A stretch of 64,000 bases of DNA from an uncultured Draconibacterium sp. (GTDB taxonomy: Bacteria; Bacteroidota; Bacteroidia; Bacteroidales; Prolixibacteraceae), in assembly GCF_963677565.1 (NCBI RefSeq), contig NZ_OY781981.1, positions 806,001 through 870,000 on the forward strand, written 5' to 3'. This document shows positions 61,401 through 64,000 of the stretch, one piece after another. Position numbers and translations under genes: made by a program. Under the pieces are notes generated by a model that searched no databases, was not told the origin of the DNA, and saw nothing but the letters and a program-made list of their open reading frames with translations. The stretch's first letter is position 1. The number at the start of each line of letters is the position of its first letter.

Positions 61401-62155
61401 TGTGCTACAATGTATTGTAAACGTGCTTTATCTTTCTTCCAGAATGTCTTTTTAATTGCAATATCAAGCATACGAATTGCATTGTCGTACTCCAACTGCC
61501 TCATGTGATAGTACGCAGTTGCGACGGCAAAATCACGTTCCAGATTTTTCGGAAAATCATCGTATGCCTGAATGGCCTGTATTACTTCATTTGCTTCAAT
61601 GTAACGTTCCAATTCGGTATAAGCACGAATCAACCAAACCTGTGCTTCATCGGCGGTTTCTTCGTCGGGGTATTTACGCACCACATACGAGAAATTATCG
61701 ATGGCAGCAAAAAAGTTATGCTGGTAGAAATAGGCTTTTCCCATTAACAGGTAACTGTCGTCAATCCACTTGTTAAACTCTTCCTGACTGGCAAATTCCT
61801 GGTATTTGCGCGAGCCACCTCCTTTTTTACGTTTTGGCTTTTTGGTAATGGAGTGTATTTCAACCAGCTTCGAACATTTTACAACGGCATAATCCATATC
61901 CGATTTTACCATTCGCACCACTGCCGGATCACTTTCTTTATAGATGGGCAGAATACGGGTAAAGTCGTCTTCAATGCGTTCGTCAATGGTTAAAACACCT
62001 TCTTTTACTGCTTCGTTGGCATTAAAATAAATGTTGTAACGCGAAGTAACATTATGGAAAGTTCGTGATGCCCGGGTGTTTTTTTCGGTGGAACAGCCGG
62101 CAAAAATCGAAACCAATAAGAATAGGAATATGGTATGTAAAAGTCGTTTCTTCAA
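58445..62155 (-). CDS. porW: PorW/SprE: TPR lipoprotein of the type IX secretion system
   Basis: The 1236-residue lipoprotein (signal ending IFAGC, Cys21) matches SprE/PorW, needed for T9SS and gliding. After a conserved N-terminus (SRTFHNVTSRYNIYFNANEA) it has TPR repeats from about residue 140 to 420 and again around 560-760. The C-terminal third contains three copies of a repeat of about 110 residues (near 810-930, 960-1070 and 1120-1236), each ending in a YRNFxIS...EYMxFF-type motif. A Gln/Thr/Ser-rich linker of about 45 residues precedes the last copy. Its role probably includes linking the motor to the translocon, by analogy with PorW. It lies immediately upstream of porX in the direction of transcription. 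Confidence 0.9.
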   Translation of the reverse strand: MKKRLLHTIFLFLLVSIFAGCSTEKNTRASRTFHNVTSRYNIYFNANEAVKEGVLTIDERIEDDFTRILPIYKESDPAVVRMVKSDMDYAVVKCSKLVEIHSITKKPKRKKGGGSRKYQEFASQEEFNKWIDDSYLLMGKAYFYQHNFFAAIDNFSYVVRKYPDEETADEAQVWLIRAYTELERYIEANEVIQAIQAYDDFPKNLERDFAVATAYYHMRQLEYDNAIRMLDIAIKKTFWKKDKARLQYIVAQLYQELGQNEAAAAAFKKVGKMNPDYTMAFNAMINAAGVFSGEGNTEDLKKQLNKMLRDKKNVDFRDQIYYALGNIFFREGNRDVAKENYKESVAASFKNQYQRALSAITLADIYFEDLNYRGAQSYYDSAMIIIDETYPNYDNVSARYKSLTSLVDNILAVEREDSLQKVANMPDAEREALIASLMKEEQERQRNMENLAMQGAQGQGYYRSNRYRMGMGNSGGGGWYFYNPQTVSYGRVTFQQQWGRRTLEDDWRRSNKNSVLMGEEEELAEAEPEEQRVEDPLKKEFYTQDLPLTDSLMTLSHDRIRDALYNAGKIFKSEFEDYERSAEAFEELIERYPNNIYLLSAYFDLYDLYELMGDQSKSNYYRNLIISDYPNSKFAQFLQNPNFFVEMAAKTDSLNRLYQETFRNYKLGRYQNVLSLTGQMKSMEPDTVILPKIDFMAMVADGVLTDVHNFEALLKGYLAEYPAKEPSPLAQEILTLIQDSTLTDYQKLVEMGYISEEIQNEELLPENFFADDEFGGKFSYDEDLLHYFVIAYPRDEEDNIDLNRLKFDIANYNIDHYTKIDYDIETEYLDDKLAFLLVRSMTNKENALIYHGAIIRKASVFKTLQGIDYMNFVISSTNYRAIMEERSTADYMKFFVKNYSRFIRSNFSDDEMDISPEELMARAEAEANALNERGTFVTVKTGSAGLYDTHVDTTQNFVIAVKDKGLSLRPLMRGFADFNRDEFRSWNLALQLKEVGDYQLLVVKGIPALNESMSYFRRAITTRSLFEPLGQSTYRNFLITDVNLQTLIEENKVDEYITFFRSNYIQRRASSSSDAAESQSTTQTQTIQSQTTTTQAAEPATVAQPDATSVDDLPYNQTIEGPHRIVFVIPTTGVFKDDFVSGIAAYNQSNFANSGFTIEEQQLDQVRQLIIVKGMEDEATARQYFSVVVRNRDLFAPLGTAQYRNFLISDENFGIFLQEKNITEYMDFYKQVYLNQ

Positions 62156-62242
62156 ACAGTTTTTTGTTAACTCATTGAATAAACTCAGGAATTACGAGAT
62201 TATTGCCTGCAAATCCTGAATTGTTGCATTTTCTAAACGCTG

Positions 62243-62250
62243 CAAAAATA
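62243..62250 (-). promoter_or_regulatory. Possible -7 element of the porW promoter
   Basis: On the minus strand TATTTTTG fits TAnnTTTG and lies about 90 bases before the porW start. TTG at 62268-62270 could be the -33 element, but the spacing (17) is short. Confidence 0.4.
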
Positions 62251-62333
62251 AGAAAAAATGAATGTGCAACAGAATTAATTATCCGGAGGCTGGAATAATA
62301 CAATTTTTAAGGATTGCCGTCCAGAAAAACGGC

Positions 62334-62459
62334 GTCTTTCTAATAAGTTCTTGTTGCGTCATCCTGAACTAGTTTCAGTATTCTAAGTTTTTGTAAATGA
62401 ATCCTAAAAGATTCTGAAACTAGTTCAGAATGACATTGTTATTAACTTATTAGCCAGAC
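62334..62459. repeat. Nested palindromic intergenic element (GTCATCCTGAACT type)
   Basis: An inner pair GTCATCCTGAACTAGTTTCAG (62358-62378) and CTGAAACTAGTTCAGAATGAC (62414-62434) is enclosed by an outer perfect pair CTAATAAGTT (62340-62349) and AACTTATTAG (62444-62453), with further GTCT/AGAC matches outside. It lies between porW and mrp and could form a long stem. Structure like this is typical of dispersed small palindromes. No open frame is present. Confidence 0.8.
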
Positions 62460-62470
62460 TCCTCTTCACT

Positions 62471-63586
62471 TTATTTCCGGGTAATTTTTACCTTTTTCGT
62501 TGGTGCCAATTGGATGTTACGCAAGTGTACACGATGCTTCACTTTCTCTGCAACTTCAGCAAAAGCCTGCCCTGTAATTGTGTCGCCATTTGATGCTACC
62601 GGCGTTCCTTCATCGCCACCTTCGCGAATGCTCTGAACAATTGGAATTTGCCCTAACAGCGGCAAGCCCAGTTTATCGGCCAATTTTTTACCGCCTTCTT
62701 TACCAAAAATGTAGTATTTGTTTTCGGGCAATTCTTCGGGTGTAAACCAGGCCATATTTTCTACCAATCCCAACACCGGCACATCAACCGATTTACTCTG
62801 GAACATACTGGTTCCGCGAACCACATCGGCCAGCGCCACATCTTGCGGAGTGGTTACAATAACGGCTCCGGTTACCGGAACACTTTGTACCAAAGTAAGG
62901 TGGATATCGCTGGTGCCCGGAGGCAGATCGATAAGCAAATAATCCAGGTCGCCCCAGTTTCCTTCCGAGATCAATTGTTTCAGTGCATTTGAAGCCATTG
63001 GCCCGCGCCAGATAATGGCACTGTCAGTATCAACAAAAAAGCCTACCGAAAGAAACTTTACACCGTATTTTTCCAGCGGATTGATCATTTCTCTGTCGTC
63101 GATCTTCACTCCTGCCGGCCGCTCGCCTTCAACACCAAACATTTTGGGAATTGAGGGGCCAAAAATATCAGCGTCCAACAAACCAACTTTTGCACCACTT
63201 TTAGCCAGGGCAACAGCCAGGTTTACGGCAACAGTTGATTTACCAACACCGCCTTTACCCGATGCTACTGCCACGATATTTTTAACATTGGGCAAAACCG
63301 GGCGCTCCATGTCGTGAATGAATTTCACGGCAATGTTATCTTCAATTTCAACCTGCTCGCCCAGGTATTTTTTTATCGCTGCTTCGCATGCCAAAACCAG
63401 TGCTTCAATATTTGGGTCGTTGCTTTTCTGAAAAACCAGCGAAAAACTGATTCGCTGTCCGGCAATGCGGATTTCCTGTGGCATTTCCAGCTGTACAACA
63501 TCTTCATCACTTCCCGGATATTTTACGGTGCGCAAGGCATCGGTTACATCTTTCGGGACAATTAATTTTCTTGGTATATCTGCCAT
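62471..63586 (-). CDS. mrp: Mrp/NBP35-type iron-sulfur carrier ATPase (CxxC absent)
   Basis: The protein has an N-terminal MIP18/DUF59-type region (about residues 1-75) followed by a ParA/MinD-like ATPase with the deviant Walker A VASGKGGVGKSTV. DADIFGPSIPKMFG, WRGPMASNALKQ, DLPPGTSDIHL and VTTPQDVALADV follow. Family members carry and deliver Fe-S clusters, usually through a CxxC just after VENM. Here the stretch reads VENMAWFTPEELPENKYYIFG without cysteines, a form seen in Bacteroidota. The ATG at 63586 starts MADIPRKLIVPKDV. The longer frame from 63649 adds 21 residues without family similarity. Confidence 0.88.
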   Translation of the reverse strand: MADIPRKLIVPKDVTDALRTVKYPGSDEDVVQLEMPQEIRIAGQRISFSLVFQKSNDPNIEALVLACEAAIKKYLGEQVEIEDNIAVKFIHDMERPVLPNVKNIVAVASGKGGVGKSTVAVNLAVALAKSGAKVGLLDADIFGPSIPKMFGVEGERPAGVKIDDREMINPLEKYGVKFLSVGFFVDTDSAIIWRGPMASNALKQLISEGNWGDLDYLLIDLPPGTSDIHLTLVQSVPVTGAVIVTTPQDVALADVVRGTSMFQSKSVDVPVLGLVENMAWFTPEELPENKYYIFGKEGGKKLADKLGLPLLGQIPIVQSIREGGDEGTPVASNGDTITGQAFAEVAEKVKHRVHLRNIQLAPTKKVKITRK

Positions 63587-63631
63587 TTTAAAATGCTTTA
63601 TTTTGACTTTTTTGAATAACTTTTGAAACTG

Positions 63632-63639
63632 CAAATTTA
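63632..63639 (-). promoter_or_regulatory. Possible -7 element of the mrp promoter
   Basis: On the minus strand TAAATTTG fits TAnnTTTG and lies 46 bases before the mrp start at 63586. No -33 element at good spacing was identified. Confidence 0.35.
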
Positions 63640-63714
63640 ATAATTGCAATTAGATGAACAGTTTAATCACAGAAATGTTTTGATTATTAATTTGAACTTT
63701 TGATTGATATTGAA

Positions 63715-63999
63715 TCAAAGTTCCGCTTTCGGATCCCAGAATTTCTCCTTAAAATCAAGAATTTTATCACCATCCAGTTTCAAACCTTCTGCTTCCAGCA
63801 GTTCCTGCATGGCATTGGGATTATCGAAATGATGTTTGCCGGTTAACACGCCATTGCGGTTTACCACCCGATGTGCCGGCACAAACTCCTCGTGCGAGTG
63901 ACTGGCATTCATTGCCCAACCTACCATTCGTGCCGCTCCCGGCGAACCGAGACAAGCAGCAATTGCACCGTACGATGTTACCCGTCCCGGCGGAATCTG
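63715..63999 (-). CDS. Alkyltransferase-like protein (MGMT family without active-site Cys), partial
   Basis: The minus-strand frame runs off the right edge; the 95 visible residues are the C-terminal part. Reading from the edge it shows IPPGRVTSYGAIA, then GAARMVGWAMNASH, then VPAHRVVNRNGVLTGKHHF. These are the helix-turn-helix and active-site region of O6-alkylguanine-DNA alkyltransferases. The normal PCHRV active-site motif is PAHRV, so the acceptor cysteine is missing. This marks the alkyltransferase-like (ATL) group, which bind alkylated bases and recruit nucleotide-excision repair instead of removing the alkyl group. The N-terminus and full length are outside the window. Confidence 0.85.
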   Translation of the reverse strand, partial: QIPPGRVTSYGAIAACLGSPGAARMVGWAMNASHSHEEFVPAHRVVNRNGVLTGKHHFDNPNAMQELLEAEGLKLDGDKILDFKEKFWDPKAEL

Positions 64000-64000
64000 T

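Noticed and set aside
52205..62300. Long open frames opposite manC, porX and porW
   Set aside because: They are shadow frames: no conserved motifs, and the real genes on the other strand show clear family features throughout.
63587..63649. Extended N-terminus of Mrp
   Set aside because: The 21 residues have no family similarity, and the upstream sequence includes a promoter-like element.

Overview
The window reads as a chromosomal segment of a member of the Bacteroidota, most likely class Bacteroidia (Marinilabiliales or Bacteroidales-like; the family is a guess). The reasons are a SusC/SusD pair, two type IX secretion components (PorX and PorW), gene families typical of the phylum (DUF4369, DUF5020, a Mrp without its CxxC), and repeated promoter-like TAnnTTTG elements upstream of genes. 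There are no integrases, transposases, phage genes or CRISPR arrays.

Layout. 1-6704 is the end of a surface-polysaccharide locus on the minus strand: a GT-C-type membrane protein cut by the left edge (plus strand), a broken methyltransferase, cysC, cysQ and a complete wbpB-wbpA-wbpD-wbpE set for making UDP-GlcNAc(3NAc)A. 6807-13651 holds housekeeping genes: a 3-methyladenine DNA glycosylase, a POT-type transporter, a receiver domain tethered to a membrane helix, coaX, dxs and a sensor histidine kinase. 14150-19962 is a SusC-SusD-lipoprotein operon with no glycan-degrading enzyme beside it, closed by a strong terminator. 20063-30382 is a tightly packed operon of seven genes: a DUF4369 lipoprotein, then three tandem copies of a two-gene module (polytopic membrane protein A followed by a lipoprotein B with one CxxCH motif and propeller-like repeats). 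This is the least explained part of the window. 30496-38970 carries yceD-rpmF, fabH, a bactofilin and the ATP synthase genes (two small membrane proteins, then a, c, b, delta, alpha, gamma; beta and epsilon are absent). 39024-44936 has a ThuA-like protein, a double NTF2-like secreted protein, tRNA-Val(GAC), a purine-uptake pair (outer-membrane channel plus NCS2 permease), a DUF2461 protein and ispD. 45130-51697 is a TetR-TolC-adaptor-RND efflux operon. 51820-52076 is a 41-bp tandem repeat whose units each contain a hairpin. 52079-56586 holds manC, mlaE-mlaF, an unknown secreted protein and a DUF89 protein. 56667-62155 holds porX and porW, and 62471 to the right edge holds mrp and a partial alkyltransferase-like gene.

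How the genes fit together. The wbp genes and manC supply nucleotide sugars for cell-surface polysaccharide. CysC and CysQ act on the PAPS/PAP cycle. CoaX, Dxs, IspD, FabH, YceD, RpmF and the ATP synthase are core metabolism. PorX and PorW connect the region to type IX secretion. SusC/D and the A/B modules are envelope systems whose substrate cannot be told from sequence.

Limits. All assignments come from reading translated sequence and motifs by eye. No database search, structure prediction or alignment was run. Start codons were moved downstream of the longest frame where a signal peptide, a conserved N-terminus or a neighbour indicated it.
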